DNA from: Pseudoxanthomonas kalamensis DSM 18571 | Lineage (GTDB): Bacteria; Pseudomonadota; Gammaproteobacteria; Xanthomonadales; Xanthomonadaceae | Direction of reading: 5' to 3' | DNA length: 64,000 nt | Assembly: GCF_010211745.1 (NCBI RefSeq) | Contig: NZ_PDWQ01000002.1 | Coordinates: 124,001-188,000 of the forward strand | Shown here: positions 8,118 to 18,935 of the stretch, in pieces | How positions within the stretch are numbered: the stretch's first letter is position 1 | Layout of the letters: each line of letters opens with the position of its first letter | Translations under genes and position numbers: made by a program | The notes under the pieces: model-generated | Told to the model about the DNA's origin: nothing | Databases searched by the model: none | Seen by the model: the letters and a program-made list of their open reading frames with translations, nothing else

Positions 8118-9221
8118 TTATTCGCGGCCGGCCGGGCGCGGTCCGCGCTCGGGGTTGCGGATGGACGAATCGGGCGTACTGTCGACCTGCGGCATCACCA
8201 TGTCCGGGGTCAGCTGCGGCGCCGGCGCGGTGGCATCAGTGCCCGGCATCGGCACGTAGATCAGCTGGCGGCCATCGCCGCCGACCACCTTGCGGTTGTG
8301 CGCCAGCACCTGCTGCACGGTCTCAAGCCATAGGCGCTTGCGGGTGACTTCCGGCGCAGCGCGGTATTCATCGACCAGCAGGGTGAAACGTTCGGCGTCG
8401 CCAGTCGCGCGGGCGATGGCGGCGGTCTTGTAGCCTTCGGCGACGGTACGGATCCGCTGCGCCTGGCCGCGCGCCTCGGGCACGATCTTGGCCGCATCGG
8501 CACGCGCCAGATTGATCAGGCGCTCGTTGGTCTGCTGCGCGCTGTTGACCTCGTCGAAGGCCGGTTTGACCTCTTCCGGCGGGCGCGCGTCCTGCAGGCT
8601 CAGCTCGGTGACGACCAGACCGGTGCGGTAGGCGTCCAGCGAGCCCTGCAGCGAAGTGAACGCCGCGGCCGACAGCGGGCCGCGCGCATTGAGCACGGCG
8701 TCCAGGTTGGAACGGCCAATCTGCTCGCGCACCGCGCTCTGCGCGGCTTGCTTGAGCACCTCGTCGGCATCGCGCGAGCCGAACAGGTACAGGCGCGGGT
8801 CGCTGATGCGGTACTGCACGTTGAACGAGACGGTCACGATGTTCTCGTCCTTGGTCAGCACCGGCAAGCTTCGGGTGAAGGTGCGCACCTCGGTGGCGTT
8901 GACCTTGGTCACGCTCTCGATCGGCCATGGCCACTTGAAGTTGGGGCCGGGCTGCATGGTGCGGGCGTATTGCCCGAAGCGCAGCACCACGCCGCGCTGC
9001 TGTTCGCCGATCAGCTGGAAGCTGCTGAACAGCACCAGCACGCCCAGCGCCACCGCCACCCAGCGCAGCGGGCTGCCGCCAGCGCCGCTGCCGCGCAGGC
9101 GGTCGATCCACTCGCCGAGCGGATTGTTGCGGTTGCGCCGCGGCTTCCAGGGATTGCGCGGACCGTCGCCGGAGCCGTCCGATCCGTTGCCCGAGCCGTT
9201 GCCGGGGGTATTCCAGGCCAT
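8118..9221 (-). CDS. hflK: HflK, SPFH-domain regulator of FtsH
   Basis: This is the partner of HflC. The 367-residue product opens with the glycine-rich MAWNTPGNGSGNGSDGSGDG tail typical of HflK, then a proline/arginine-rich stretch, a single helix (WVAVALGVLVLFSSFQLI), the band-7 domain beginning EQQRGVVLRFGQYARTMQPG, and a C-terminal coiled coil. The ATG at 9221 is chosen because it restores the MAWN start and has GGAG 5 bases upstream; the longer open frame to 9344 would add 41 unlikely residues. Confidence 0.96.
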   Translation of the reverse strand: MAWNTPGNGSGNGSDGSGDGPRNPWKPRRNRNNPLGEWIDRLRGSGAGGSPLRWVAVALGVLVLFSSFQLIGEQQRGVVLRFGQYARTMQPGPNFKWPWPIESVTKVNATEVRTFTRSLPVLTKDENIVTVSFNVQYRISDPRLYLFGSRDADEVLKQAAQSAVREQIGRSNLDAVLNARGPLSAAAFTSLQGSLDAYRTGLVVTELSLQDARPPEEVKPAFDEVNSAQQTNERLINLARADAAKIVPEARGQAQRIRTVAEGYKTAAIARATGDAERFTLLVDEYRAAPEVTRKRLWLETVQQVLAHNRKVVGGDGRQLIYVPMPGTDATAPAPQLTPDMVMPQVDSTPDSSIRNPERGPRPAGRE

Positions 9222-9357
9222 GCCTACTCCAGGGTTGGGGAATCGCCGTGCCGCAGCAGCCAGGACGCCGCGCGATCCGATTCCGGTGTGTTCGATTCCG
9301 GGATGTCCGATTCTACTAGATGGGGCCGGAACCCCGGCCGGCAAGTCCGGGCCGGAC

Positions 9358-10656
9358 TCAATACGGCGCTTCCGGTTCCGGCAGCAGCGGTTCCAGGCCG
9401 TGTCCGCCGGCCTCGGCGGCCAGCCGGCGCGCCTCGGTCAGCGGCAGGTCCACGCGCAGGTGCCAGCCGGCCTCGTCGTGGCGCTCGTCGCGCACCGCGC
9501 CCAGAGCGTGCAGGCGCGCGCGCAGGCGGCCCTCGCCGTTGCCAAGCAGCAACGGGCCGCTGACCCGCGCCTGGGCGAAACGCCGCCCCAGCGCCTCGCG
9601 CAGCAGATCCAGGCCTTTGCCGTCGCGGGCCGAAATCCACACCCGTTCGCTGGCCTCGTGCGGCACGTCATGGCGCGGCTGCGCGCCGTCGATGCGGTCG
9701 ATCTTGTTGTAGACCAGCATCTGCGGGATGTCGCCGGCGCCGATCTCGTGCAGCACTTCGTCGACCTGGGCGATGCGCTCCTCGCGCAACGGGTCGGCCG
9801 CGTCGATCACGTGCAGCAGCAGATCGGCCTCACGCGCCTCGCTCAGGGTGGAACGGAAGGCGGCGACCAGTTCGTGCGGCAGGTCGCGGACGAAGCCGAC
9901 CGTATCGGCCAGCACCACGTCACCACCGGGCAGCGGAATCCGGCGCACGGTCGGGTCCAGGGTGGCGAACAGCTGATCGGCGGCATAGGCGCCGGCGCCG
10001 GTCAGGGTGTTGAACAGGGTCGATTTGCCGGCATTGGTATAGCCGACCAGGGCCACCCGCGGCAGCTCGCTGCGGACCCGCGCGCGGCGCATCTGCCCGC
10101 GCTGCACCTCGACCTTCTGCAGCCGCTTCTGCAACTGCTCGACCCGCTTCTGCAGCAGCCGTCGGTCGGTTTCCAGCTGGGTTTCACCGGGGCCACGCAG
10201 GCCGATCGAACCGCCGCGCTGACGCTCCAGGTGGGTCCAGCCGCGCACCAGACGGGTGGCCATGTGCCGCAGCTGGGCCAGTTCCACCTGCAGCTTGCCT
10301 TCATGGCTGTGGGCGCGCTGGGCGAAGATGTCCAGGATCAGCCCGGTGCGGTCCAGCACCCGGCGCTCGAGAATCTTCTCCAGGTTGCGCTCCTGGCCGG
10401 GCGACAGGGCGAAGTTGACCAGCACCAGATCGGCGCCGGTGGCCTCGGCCACGGCCTTGATCTCGTCCAGCTTGCCGCTGCCGATCAGGGTGGAGGGATT
10501 GGGCCGGTCGATCCGCGCCGGCACGACCGCGGCGATGCTGGCGCCGGCGGAACGGGCCAGTTCGGCAAATTCCTCGAGGACGCCGTCATCGGGCGGACCG
10601 CCGGCATGCGGCTGGATCAGCAGGGCGTGCTCGCCCTTGCGCGAACGTTCGAACAT
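9358..10656 (-). CDS. hflX: HflX, ribosome-splitting GTPase
   Basis: HflX binds the 50S E-site region and splits stalled or heat-damaged ribosomes. The 432-residue protein has the HflX-specific N-terminal domain (LIGSGKLDEI, RTGLILDIFAQRAHSHEGKL), a coiled coil (LLQKRVEQLQKRLQKVEVQR), and a TRAFAC GTPase domain with G1 GYTNAGKS (about residue 204), G3 DTVGF and G4 NKID. It lies between hfq and hflK, 57 bp after hfq, as in other gammaproteobacteria. Confidence 0.97.
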   Translation of the reverse strand: MFERSRKGEHALLIQPHAGGPPDDGVLEEFAELARSAGASIAAVVPARIDRPNPSTLIGSGKLDEIKAVAEATGADLVLVNFALSPGQERNLEKILERRVLDRTGLILDIFAQRAHSHEGKLQVELAQLRHMATRLVRGWTHLERQRGGSIGLRGPGETQLETDRRLLQKRVEQLQKRLQKVEVQRGQMRRARVRSELPRVALVGYTNAGKSTLFNTLTGAGAYAADQLFATLDPTVRRIPLPGGDVVLADTVGFVRDLPHELVAAFRSTLSEAREADLLLHVIDAADPLREERIAQVDEVLHEIGAGDIPQMLVYNKIDRIDGAQPRHDVPHEASERVWISARDGKGLDLLREALGRRFAQARVSGPLLLGNGEGRLRARLHALGAVRDERHDEAGWHLRVDLPLTEARRLAAEAGGHGLEPLLPEPEAPY

Positions 10657-10713
10657 GCACGGATGGTATGGGCGAATGCGGGCAAAACAACCGCCCGCAG
10701 ACGGCCGGACGGC

Positions 10714-10983
10714 TTATTCGGCCTCGTCGCCGCCGTCCTGATCGCCGCCCTGGACGTAGCCGCCTCCCGGACCCACGCGCACGTTGCGCGCCGGCACCAC
10801 GGTGGAAATGGCGTGCTTGTACACCATCTGGCTGACCGTGTTGCGCAGCAACACGACGAACTGGTCGAACGATTCGATCGTGCCCTGCAGCTTGATGCCG
10901 TTGACCAGGTACACCGATACCGGCACGCGTTCGCGCCGCAGCGCATTCAGGAAAGGATCCTGCAAGGATTGCCCCTTGGACAT
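10714..10983 (-). CDS. hfq: RNA chaperone Hfq
   Basis: Hfq is the hexameric Sm-like chaperone that joins small RNAs to mRNAs. The 89-residue protein keeps the Sm1 motif ([20 protein letters not shown]) and the Sm2 signature VYKHAIST, with Q8 and the K/H residues of the proximal face. The C-terminal tail is short, glycine-rich and acidic ([17 protein letters not shown]), unlike the long tail of enterics. It follows miaA and precedes hflX. An A-rich ARN-type motif in its leader is listed separately. Confidence 0.98.
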   Translation of the reverse strand: MSKGQSLQDPFLNALRRERVPVSVYLVNGIKLQGTIESFDQFVVLLRNTVSQMVYKHAISTVVPARNVRVGPGGGYVQGGDQDGGDEAE

Positions 10984-11012
10984 GTCGTACTCCGCCTATT
11001 CTTCGATAGGGT

Positions 11013-11024
11013 GTTGTTATTGTT
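11013..11024 (-). promoter_or_regulatory. ARN-repeat motif in the hfq leader, candidate Hfq autoregulatory site
   Basis: Read on the minus strand the leader contains AACAATAACAAC, four consecutive A-R-N triplets, about 30 bases before the hfq start codon. ARN repeats are the ligand of the Hfq distal face, and E. coli Hfq represses its own mRNA by binding the leader. The motif is visible; its use here is inference. Confidence 0.45.
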
Positions 11025-11115
11025 CCGGCACGGCATCGTGCTTCCCCAGCCGCATCCGGACTGCGGATGTTACACAACTGCGCCGATTTGACCAGCCAGA
11101 CGGTGCACGGAACCG

Positions 11116-12063
11116 TTACACGAACCGCGCCAGCGCCCGCTCGAGGCCCTCCCGGTCCTGCTGCGGATCGAACCACGGCGCGTCCAGCTCGCCGCGCAGC
11201 CAGGTCAGCTGGCGCTTGGCCAGCTGGCGGGTGGCGAAGATCGCGCGGTCGCGGAACTCGTCCGCGTCGGTGACTCCGTCCAGGTGTTCCCAGGCCTGCC
11301 GATAGCCGACCGCGCGCACCGCCGGCTGATCCAGCGGCCGTTCCAGTGCCTGCATCTGCGGCAAGGCCCGCAATGCGCGCAGCTCGTCCAGGAAATCAGC
11401 CGCCAGCATGGCGTCGAAGCGCCGCTCGATCCGCGCATGCAGCTGCGCACGCTCGCGCGGAGCAAGTACCAGTTTCAGCACCCGGTACGGCAGGCGCTGG
11501 TTGGTCGATTCCCGCTGCCACTGGCTGATCGGCTTGCCGCTGAGCCGGTACACCTCCAGCGCGCGCTGGATACGCTGCGCATCGCCCGCGCGGATGCGTT
11601 GCGCCGCCTGCGGATCGATCCGTGCCAGTTCCGCGTGCAAGGCCGACCAGCCTTCGGCATGCGCCTGCGCGGCCAGTTCGGCGCGCAACCCGGCATCGGC
11701 TTCGGGCATCGGCGACAGGCCCTGCAGCAGGGCGCGGAAATACAGGCCGGTGCCGCCGGCCAGGATCGGCAGGCGGCCGCGGGCGGCGATGTCATCCAGC
11801 GCCCGTCTCGCATCGACGGCGAATTCGGCCGCCGAATAGACCTGCCAGGGGTCGCGCAGGTCGAGCAGGTGATGCGGCACCGATGCGCGCTCTTCGGCGG
11901 TCGGTTTGGCCGCGCCGATCTCCAGCCCGCGATAGACCAGCGCCGAGTCGACACTGACGATCTCCCCACCCCGCCGCTGCGCCCATTCCAGCGCCAGCGC
12001 GCTCTTGCCGGAGGCGGTCGGCCCCATCAGGGCGATCACGGCTGGACGCGAATCGGAAGGCAT
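11116..12063 (-). CDS. miaA: tRNA dimethylallyltransferase
   Basis: MiaA adds a dimethylallyl group from DMAPP to N6 of A37 in tRNAs that read UNN codons. The 315-residue protein has the P-loop [15 protein letters not shown] near the N-terminus, [17 protein letters not shown], the conserved HHLLDLRDP, and the substrate loop [11 protein letters not shown]. The length fits the family (300-320). It heads the miaA-hfq-hflX cluster, with 132 bp before hfq. Confidence 0.97.
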   Translation of the reverse strand: MPSDSRPAVIALMGPTASGKSALALEWAQRRGGEIVSVDSALVYRGLEIGAAKPTAEERASVPHHLLDLRDPWQVYSAAEFAVDARRALDDIAARGRLPILAGGTGLYFRALLQGLSPMPEADAGLRAELAAQAHAEGWSALHAELARIDPQAAQRIRAGDAQRIQRALEVYRLSGKPISQWQRESTNQRLPYRVLKLVLAPRERAQLHARIERRFDAMLAADFLDELRALRALPQMQALERPLDQPAVRAVGYRQAWEHLDGVTDADEFRDRAIFATRQLAKRQLTWLRGELDAPWFDPQQDREGLERALARFV

Positions 12064-12102
12064 CGGTTGCGGCTTGCGACGAAAGCTTGGGCGCGGCGCG
12101 GA

Positions 12103-13590
12103 TCAGTAGCCGCTCTTGTCCAGTTCGGCGTGCACGGCGTCGAAGGTGTCCTGCACCGATGACGGTGGCGCGCGACTGGCCAGGCTGGCCAGCACGATCG
12201 CCAGCGATGCCAGCAGCACGCCGGGGATCATCTCGTACAGCGCGCTTCCGGTCTGCTTCCACAGGATCACGGTAACCGCGCCGATCAGCATGCCGGCCAA
12301 CGCGCCGTTGCGGGTCATCCGCTTCCAGAACAGCGAGAACAGCACCAGCGGCCCGAACGCGGCGCCGAATCCGGCCCAGGCATAGGACACCAGGCCGAGT
12401 ACGCGACTGTCGGGATCGCGCGCGATCCAGATCGCCAGCACCGCCACCGCCAGCACCATGCTGCGACCGAACCAGACCAGTTCGCGCTGGCTGGCGGCCG
12501 GACGCAGGAAGCCGCGGTAGAAATCCTCGGTCAGCGCGCTGGAGCAGACCAGCAACTGGCAGGACAGCGTGCTCATGATCGCGGCCAGGATCGCCGACAG
12601 CAGCACGCCGGCCACCCACGGATTGAACAGCTGCTGCGCCAGTTCGATGAACACCCGCTCCGGATTGGCCTGCACCCCGCCGGCCACGTCCGGATGCACG
12701 GCAAACCAGGCCAGGCCGAAGAAGCCGGTGGCCATCGCCCCCAGCAGGCACAGCACCATCCAGCCCATGCCGATGCGGCGCGCACGCGGGATGGTGGCCA
12801 GGCTGTCGGCGGCCATGAAGCGCGCCAGCACATGCGGCTGGCCGAAATAGCCCAACCCCCAGGCCAGGGTGGAGACGATCGCCACCGCACCGCCGGCGCC
12901 GACCCACTGCAGCCGCGCCGGGTCCAGTTCGCGCACCGCCTGCACGGCTGGATCGAAACCGCCGACCCCGGCCATCGCCATCATCGGCACCAGCAACAGG
13001 GCGAAGATCATCAGCGTAGCCTGCACAGTGTCGGTCCAGCTGACCGCAAGGAAGCCGCCGATGAAGGTGTACAGGATGGTCGCCGCCGCGCCCCACCACA
13101 GCGCCTGCGCATACGGCAGCCCGAACACGCTTTCGAACAGCCGCGCCCCGGCCACCATGCCCGAAGCGCAATAGATGGCGAAGAACACCAGGATCACCAG
13201 CGCCGACAGGATGCGCAGGACGCGGCTGCGGTCGTCGAAGCGATGGGTGAAGTAATCCGGCAGGGTCAGCGCATTGCGGGTGTGTTCGGTGTACACGCGC
13301 AGCGGGCCGGCCACGTACTTCCAGTTGCACCAGGCGCCGATGACCAGGCCGATGGCGATCCAGGCTTCGGATGCGCCGCCGAGGTACAGCGCGCCGGGCA
13401 GGCCCATCATCAGCCAACCGCTCATGTCCGAGGCGCCGGCCGACAACGCGGTGACGTAACTGCCCAGCGAGCGCCCGCCGAGGATGTAATCGTCGAAGCT
13501 GCGGGTGGAGCGCCAGGCCCAGAAGCCGATGCCGACCATCAGCAGCAGGTAGGCGACGAAGGTGACGAGCAGAGGCGTACTTGCGGTCAT
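12103..13590 (-). CDS. putP: Sodium/proline symporter
   Basis: PutP imports L-proline with Na+ through the inner membrane (SSS family, LeuT fold). The 495-residue protein shows about 13 hydrophobic helices. It has the family start FVAYLLLMVGIGFWAW followed by FDDYILGGRSLG, then LSAGASDMSGWLMMGLPG, in which the SGASDMSGW-type motif contributes to Na+ and proline binding, and GYFGQPHVLARFMA. The ATG at 13590 is preferred over the open frame to 13728 because the protein then begins just before helix 1. No putA is nearby. Confidence 0.93.
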   Translation of the reverse strand: MTASTPLLVTFVAYLLLMVGIGFWAWRSTRSFDDYILGGRSLGSYVTALSAGASDMSGWLMMGLPGALYLGGASEAWIAIGLVIGAWCNWKYVAGPLRVYTEHTRNALTLPDYFTHRFDDRSRVLRILSALVILVFFAIYCASGMVAGARLFESVFGLPYAQALWWGAAATILYTFIGGFLAVSWTDTVQATLMIFALLLVPMMAMAGVGGFDPAVQAVRELDPARLQWVGAGGAVAIVSTLAWGLGYFGQPHVLARFMAADSLATIPRARRIGMGWMVLCLLGAMATGFFGLAWFAVHPDVAGGVQANPERVFIELAQQLFNPWVAGVLLSAILAAIMSTLSCQLLVCSSALTEDFYRGFLRPAASQRELVWFGRSMVLAVAVLAIWIARDPDSRVLGLVSYAWAGFGAAFGPLVLFSLFWKRMTRNGALAGMLIGAVTVILWKQTGSALYEMIPGVLLASLAIVLASLASRAPPSSVQDTFDAVHAELDKSGY

Positions 13591-13657
13591 CGGCAGGTGC
13601 TCTCGACTTTCCGGCGAAGCGCCAGAGGCTAGCAGATACCGGGCCGTCGAGGCATGC

Positions 13658-14554
13658 TCAGTCCTCGTCCGGCCAGCGGATCGCGGGCGCAGCATCCTTG
13701 CGCGGCATCGGCACTGCGGCCACGGCATTCCAGACCTTCAGTGCATCGGCGGTGGCGGCCACGTCGTGCACGCGCAAGATGCGCGCACCGCGCTGCGCGG
13801 CGATCAGGTGCGCGGCGACCGAACCGGCCACGCGCTGGTCCGGCACCTCGCGCCCGGTCAGTTCGCCGATGCTGCGCTTGCGCGACAGCCCGGCCAGCAC
13901 CGGCACGCCGAGTTCGGTGAAGCGTTCCAACTGCGCCAGCAGGGCCAGGTTGTGCTGCAGGGTCTTGCCGAAACCGAAGCCCGGATCGACCACGATGTTC
14001 TTCTTGGCGATACCGGCCATCTCGGCGGCGAAGATGCGCTCGGCGAGGAAACGGTGCACCTCGCCGACCACGTCGTCGTAGTGCGGCGCGTCCTGCATCG
14101 AACGCGGTTCGCCCAGCATGTGCATCAGCACCACCGGCACCCCGAGCGCGGCGACGGTGTCCAGCGCGCCTTCGCGGCGCAGGCCGCAGACATCGTTGAT
14201 CATGCCGGCGCCGGCCTCGACCGCCGCGCGCATCACCTCCGGCTTGCAGGAATCCACGCTGATCGGCAGCGTCGATTCCTTCGCCAGCCGCTCGATCAGC
14301 GGCACCACCCGGCGCAGCTCCTCGTCCACCGGCACATCCTCGGCCCCGGGCCGGGTCGATTCGCCGCCGATGTCGAGGATGTCCGCGCCCTCCTCGGCCA
14401 ACCGCATCGCATGCGCGAACGCGGCGTCCACGCTGTCGTGGCGTCCACCGTCGGAAAACGAATCCGGAGTGACGTTGACGATGCCCATCAGCCGCGGGCG
14501 ATCGAGTTTCAGCGCGCGGCCCGCGCAATCGAGCTGCGGCGTGGTGTCGAACAT
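13658..14554 (-). CDS. folP: Dihydropteroate synthase
   Basis: FolP condenses pterin pyrophosphate with p-aminobenzoate in folate synthesis and is the sulfonamide target. The 298-residue protein has the two signatures LMGIVNVTPDSFSDGG and ADILDIGGESTRPGA, the DPGFGFGKT motif and a late SVAAHLIAAQRGARILRVHD. It follows ftsH, as in many gammaproteobacteria, but a terminator hairpin lies between the two genes. The downstream neighbour is putP rather than the usual glmM. Confidence 0.96.
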   Translation of the reverse strand: MFDTTPQLDCAGRALKLDRPRLMGIVNVTPDSFSDGGRHDSVDAAFAHAMRLAEEGADILDIGGESTRPGAEDVPVDEELRRVVPLIERLAKESTLPISVDSCKPEVMRAAVEAGAGMINDVCGLRREGALDTVAALGVPVVLMHMLGEPRSMQDAPHYDDVVGEVHRFLAERIFAAEMAGIAKKNIVVDPGFGFGKTLQHNLALLAQLERFTELGVPVLAGLSRKRSIGELTGREVPDQRVAGSVAAHLIAAQRGARILRVHDVAATADALKVWNAVAAVPMPRKDAAPAIRWPDED

Positions 14555-14575
14555 GGATTGCGGGTCCGGAAAAGG

Positions 14576-14601
14576 AAAGGCCAGAACGAAGTCTGGCCTT
14601 T
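14576..14601 (-). terminator. Rho-independent-type terminator between ftsH and folP
   Basis: AAAGGCCAGA (14576-14585) pairs perfectly with TCTGGCCTTT (14592-14601) around a six-base loop. On the minus strand the loop reads CTTCGT and the stem is followed by pyrimidine-rich CCTTTTCC. It lies 23 bp after the ftsH stop and 22 bp before the folP start, so it should attenuate read-through into folP. Confidence 0.7.
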
Positions 14602-14624
14602 CACGGGTCTGCTGACAACGCGGA

Positions 14625-16550
<1,926 letters not shown>

Positions 16551-16599
16551 CCTCGATCGTTTCCGGCCTTCCCCACGGGGTTACCTTACTGCAATTCGT

Positions 16600-17232
16600 T
16601 CATCGGGGCTGGGCACGTTTGCCCTGCCCCAGCGCATACACCTCCGGCGAGCGCTTGCGCGAGGCGTCCGGCTTGCGGATCGCCACGCGGTCGTAGCGCC
16701 GCCGCAGCTCGCGGATGTAGTCGTCGGATCCTTCGCCCTGGAACAGCTTGATCAGGAACGCGCCGCCGGTCTTGAGCTGGCGATCGGCGAAATCCATCGC
16801 CAATTCAGCCAGATACATCGCCCGGGGCTGGTCGACCGCACCCATGCCACTCTTATTGGGGGCCATATCCGACAACACAAGGTCCACCGGCTGGCCCGCC
16901 AGCATCGCTTCCAGTTGCGATAACACGCTGTCTTCCCTGAAGTCGCCGTGAAGGAACTCCACCCCGGCCAGTGGCGGCATCTCCAGGATGTCCATCGCCA
17001 CCACCCTCCCCTGGTCGCCCATGGCCTGACGCACGTACTGCGACCAGCCGCCCGGGGCCGCCCCCAGATCCACCACCACCATGCCCGGCTTCAGCAGGCG
17101 GTCGCGCTTGAGCAGTTCTTCCAGCTTGTAGGCCGCGCGCGAGCGCATGCCTTCGGCCTGCGCCTTCTTGACGTAAGGGTCGGCGAAGTGCTCCTTGAGC
17201 CAGCGCTGGCTGCTTTTGCTGCGGGACGCCAT
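16600..17232 (-). CDS. rlmE: 23S rRNA 2'-O-ribose U2552 methyltransferase
   Basis: RlmE (FtsJ/RrmJ) methylates U2552 in the ribosomal A loop late in 50S assembly. The 210-residue protein has the SAM motif VVDLGAAPGGWSQY, the acidic MDILEM strand and LSDMAPNKSG, which with the K-D-K residues forms the catalytic site. The N-terminus SKSSQRWLKEHFADPYVKKA is typical. It is transcribed ahead of ftsH and diverges from yhbY across 91 bp. Confidence 0.97.
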   Translation of the reverse strand: MASRSKSSQRWLKEHFADPYVKKAQAEGMRSRAAYKLEELLKRDRLLKPGMVVVDLGAAPGGWSQYVRQAMGDQGRVVAMDILEMPPLAGVEFLHGDFREDSVLSQLEAMLAGQPVDLVLSDMAPNKSGMGAVDQPRAMYLAELAMDFADRQLKTGGAFLIKLFQGEGSDDYIRELRRRYDRVAIRKPDASRKRSPEVYALGQGKRAQPR

Positions 17233-17323
17233 GGAACGGGGCCGGGCGGCCGCGGCCGTTCCGGAGATCGGAAGGAAGGGCCGCCATGATACTCTGAAGC
17301 CCCTCCGCTACCCTGACTGCTGC

Positions 17324-17629
17324 ATGGCTCCAGTGCTGACCCCCGCCCAGAGTCGCTTCCTGCGCGGCCAGGCCCACGACCTGAAAGCGCTGCTGCAGAC
17401 CGGTGGCAAGGGCGTCACCCCGGCCTTCCTGGCCGAGCTGGACGAGGTGCTGGAGCGCCACGAACTGGTCAAGGTCAAGGTGGCCGCGGACGACCGCGAA
17501 GCCCGCGACAGCCTGATTTCGGACATCGCCAGGCAGACCGACGCCGCGCTGGTACAGCGGATCGGCCATGTGGCCGTGCTGTACCGTCCCAGCAAGGACA
17601 AGCGTCAGATCGTGCTGCCACGAGCCTGA
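17324..17629 (+). CDS. yhbY: CRS1-YhbY (KH-like) ribosome assembly protein
   Basis: The 101-residue protein is a single CRM domain: LTPAQSRFLRGQAHDLK, the GGKGVTPAFLAELDEVLERH loop (a GxxG-like RNA-binding turn), and VLYRPSKDKRQIVLPR at the end. YhbY associates with pre-50S particles. ATG 17324 gives the family length; the open frame extends to 17195 but runs into the rlmE region on the other strand. It is divergent from rlmE, which also acts on the 50S subunit. Confidence 0.93.
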   Translation: MAPVLTPAQSRFLRGQAHDLKALLQTGGKGVTPAFLAELDEVLERHELVKVKVAADDREARDSLISDIARQTDAALVQRIGHVAVLYRPSKDKRQIVLPRA

Positions 17630-17653
17630 TCGCCCGCGACCGGCGCCGGCACC

Positions 17654-18028
17654 ATGCAGCTGAACCACGAAATCCCCGATTACGAGTACGCGCTGCGCAG
17701 CGCCGATGGCCATCGCGCCACCGTCAACGACCGGGTGCTGACCGCCAGCTTCATCCTGACCCCGTCGCAACTGGTCGAGCACTGGCCGGTTGCCGCCGGC
17801 ACGGCCCTGCAACCGGCCGATCTGGAGCCGTTGTTGCGACTGGAGCCGGAGCTGGTGCTGCTGGGCACCGGCGAACGCCAGGTATTCCCTTCCGCCGCGG
17901 TGATGGCCGCCTGCCTGACCTGCGGCATCGGCATCGAAGTGATGGCCAACCCGGCCGCCGCCCGCACCTTCAACGTGCTGGCCGGCGAAGGCCGGCGTGT
18001 GGCCGCCGGATTCCTGCTTGGACCGTAG
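17654..18028 (+). CDS. MTH938/NDUFAF3 (Xcc1710-like) domain protein
   Basis: The 124-residue protein follows yhbY by 24 bp. It has the family pattern ILTPSQLVEHWPV, LLLGTG-type ELVLLGTGERQVFPS, and TCGIGIEVMANPAAARTFNVL near the end. The fold is known from archaeal MTH938 and Xanthomonas Xcc1710 structures; mitochondrial NDUFAF3 helps to assemble complex I. The bacterial role is not established. Confidence 0.85.
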   Translation: MQLNHEIPDYEYALRSADGHRATVNDRVLTASFILTPSQLVEHWPVAAGTALQPADLEPLLRLEPELVLLGTGERQVFPSAAVMAACLTCGIGIEVMANPAAARTFNVLAGEGRRVAAGFLLGP

Positions 18029-18032
18029 AAGT

Positions 18033-18053
18033 GGAACCCGCGAAGCGGATTCC
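18033..18053. terminator. Hairpin between convergent MTH938-type gene and nlpD
   Basis: GGAACCCGC (18033-18041) and GCGGATTCC (18045-18053) form a nine-base stem with one mismatch and a GAA loop. It sits in the 36-bp gap between two convergent stop codons, where a two-way terminator would serve both. There is no U-tract, so confidence is low. Confidence 0.35.
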
Positions 18054-18064
18054 GCCGGACTGGG

Positions 18065-18844
18065 TCATTTCTTCGGCAGATAACCCACCGGATCAACCGG
18101 CTTGCCGTTGTAGCGGATCTCGAAGTGCAGCATGTCGCGGGTGGCGCCGCTGCGGCCCATCTCGGCGATCTGTTGGCCGGCCTTGACCGTCTGCCCCTCG
18201 GCAACCAGCCGCTTGCGGTTGTGGCCGTAGGCCGACAGCCACTGGTCGTTGTGCTTGACGATGATCAGTTCGCCATAGCCGACCAGGCCGGTGCCGGAAT
18301 ACACCACCACGCCATCGGCCGCCGCGCGTACCGGCGAGCCGGCGCTGCCGGCAATGTCGATGCCCTGCCGGGTGGCATCACCCGCGGCATAGGTGCCGAC
18401 GATGTTGCCATCGGCCGGCCAGCGCCAGCGGATATTGCTGCTGACCGCCGCAGTCGCCGTGCTGCCGGCCGACTTGGAAGGCGTACTGGCCGGCTTCGGG
18501 CCAGTCGTGGCGCTTGCGGCAGGCTTGGAGGTACTGGCACTGGACGCCGTGGATCGGCTACCGGAAGAGGGATACAGCCGCAACGTCTGTCCCGGATAGA
18601 TGGTGTACGGCGAAGCGATGCTGTTCCAGCGGGCGACGTCGCGGAAATCCAGCCCGTTGCGGAAGGCGATGCCGTACAGCGTATCGCCGCGCTTGACCTT
18701 GACCGTGCTGCCATCTTTCGCGGCGCCGGCCGTCGACTTTCCGGAAGACGTCTCGCGTACCACCGTGCTGCTGCACGCCGCCAAAGCCGCCAGCAACATC
18801 ATGCACGCCGCCGTCCTGACCAGAAGGGAGATTCGATTCCTCAT
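18065..18844 (-). CDS. nlpD: NlpD-type lipoprotein: LysM plus degenerate LytM (M23) domain
   Basis: The 259-residue protein has a lipoprotein signal ending LLAALAAC, a LysM domain (VKRGDTLYGIAFRNGL, ARWNSIASPYTIYPGQTLRL), a Ser/Ala/Thr-rich linker and a C-terminal LytM domain. The first zinc-ligand position reads RQGIDIAG rather than HxGID, as in E. coli NlpD, which is not a hydrolase but an activator of the amidase AmiC at the septum; the same role is likely here. It ends the surE-pcm-yqaA-nlpD run. ATG 18844 is chosen over 18856. Confidence 0.9.
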   Translation of the reverse strand: MRNRISLLVRTAACMMLLAALAACSSTVVRETSSGKSTAGAAKDGSTVKVKRGDTLYGIAFRNGLDFRDVARWNSIASPYTIYPGQTLRLYPSSGSRSTASSASTSKPAASATTGPKPASTPSKSAGSTATAAVSSNIRWRWPADGNIVGTYAAGDATRQGIDIAGSAGSPVRAAADGVVVYSGTGLVGYGELIIVKHNDQWLSAYGHNRKRLVAEGQTVKAGQQIAEMGRSGATRDMLHFEIRYNGKPVDPVGYLPKK

Positions 18845-18935
18845 CGCTCGCCACATCGCTCCATTGAAGCGGAAAAGTTAACAGACGCCTCCGCGACCCG
18901 CTGACAGCCAGATGAACACCGGCTCGCTTTGCGGA

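Noticed and set aside
8656..11091. An 811-codon plus-strand frame opposite hflK, hflX and hfq
   Set aside because: Antisense to three well-identified genes, with no recognisable domain and biased composition.
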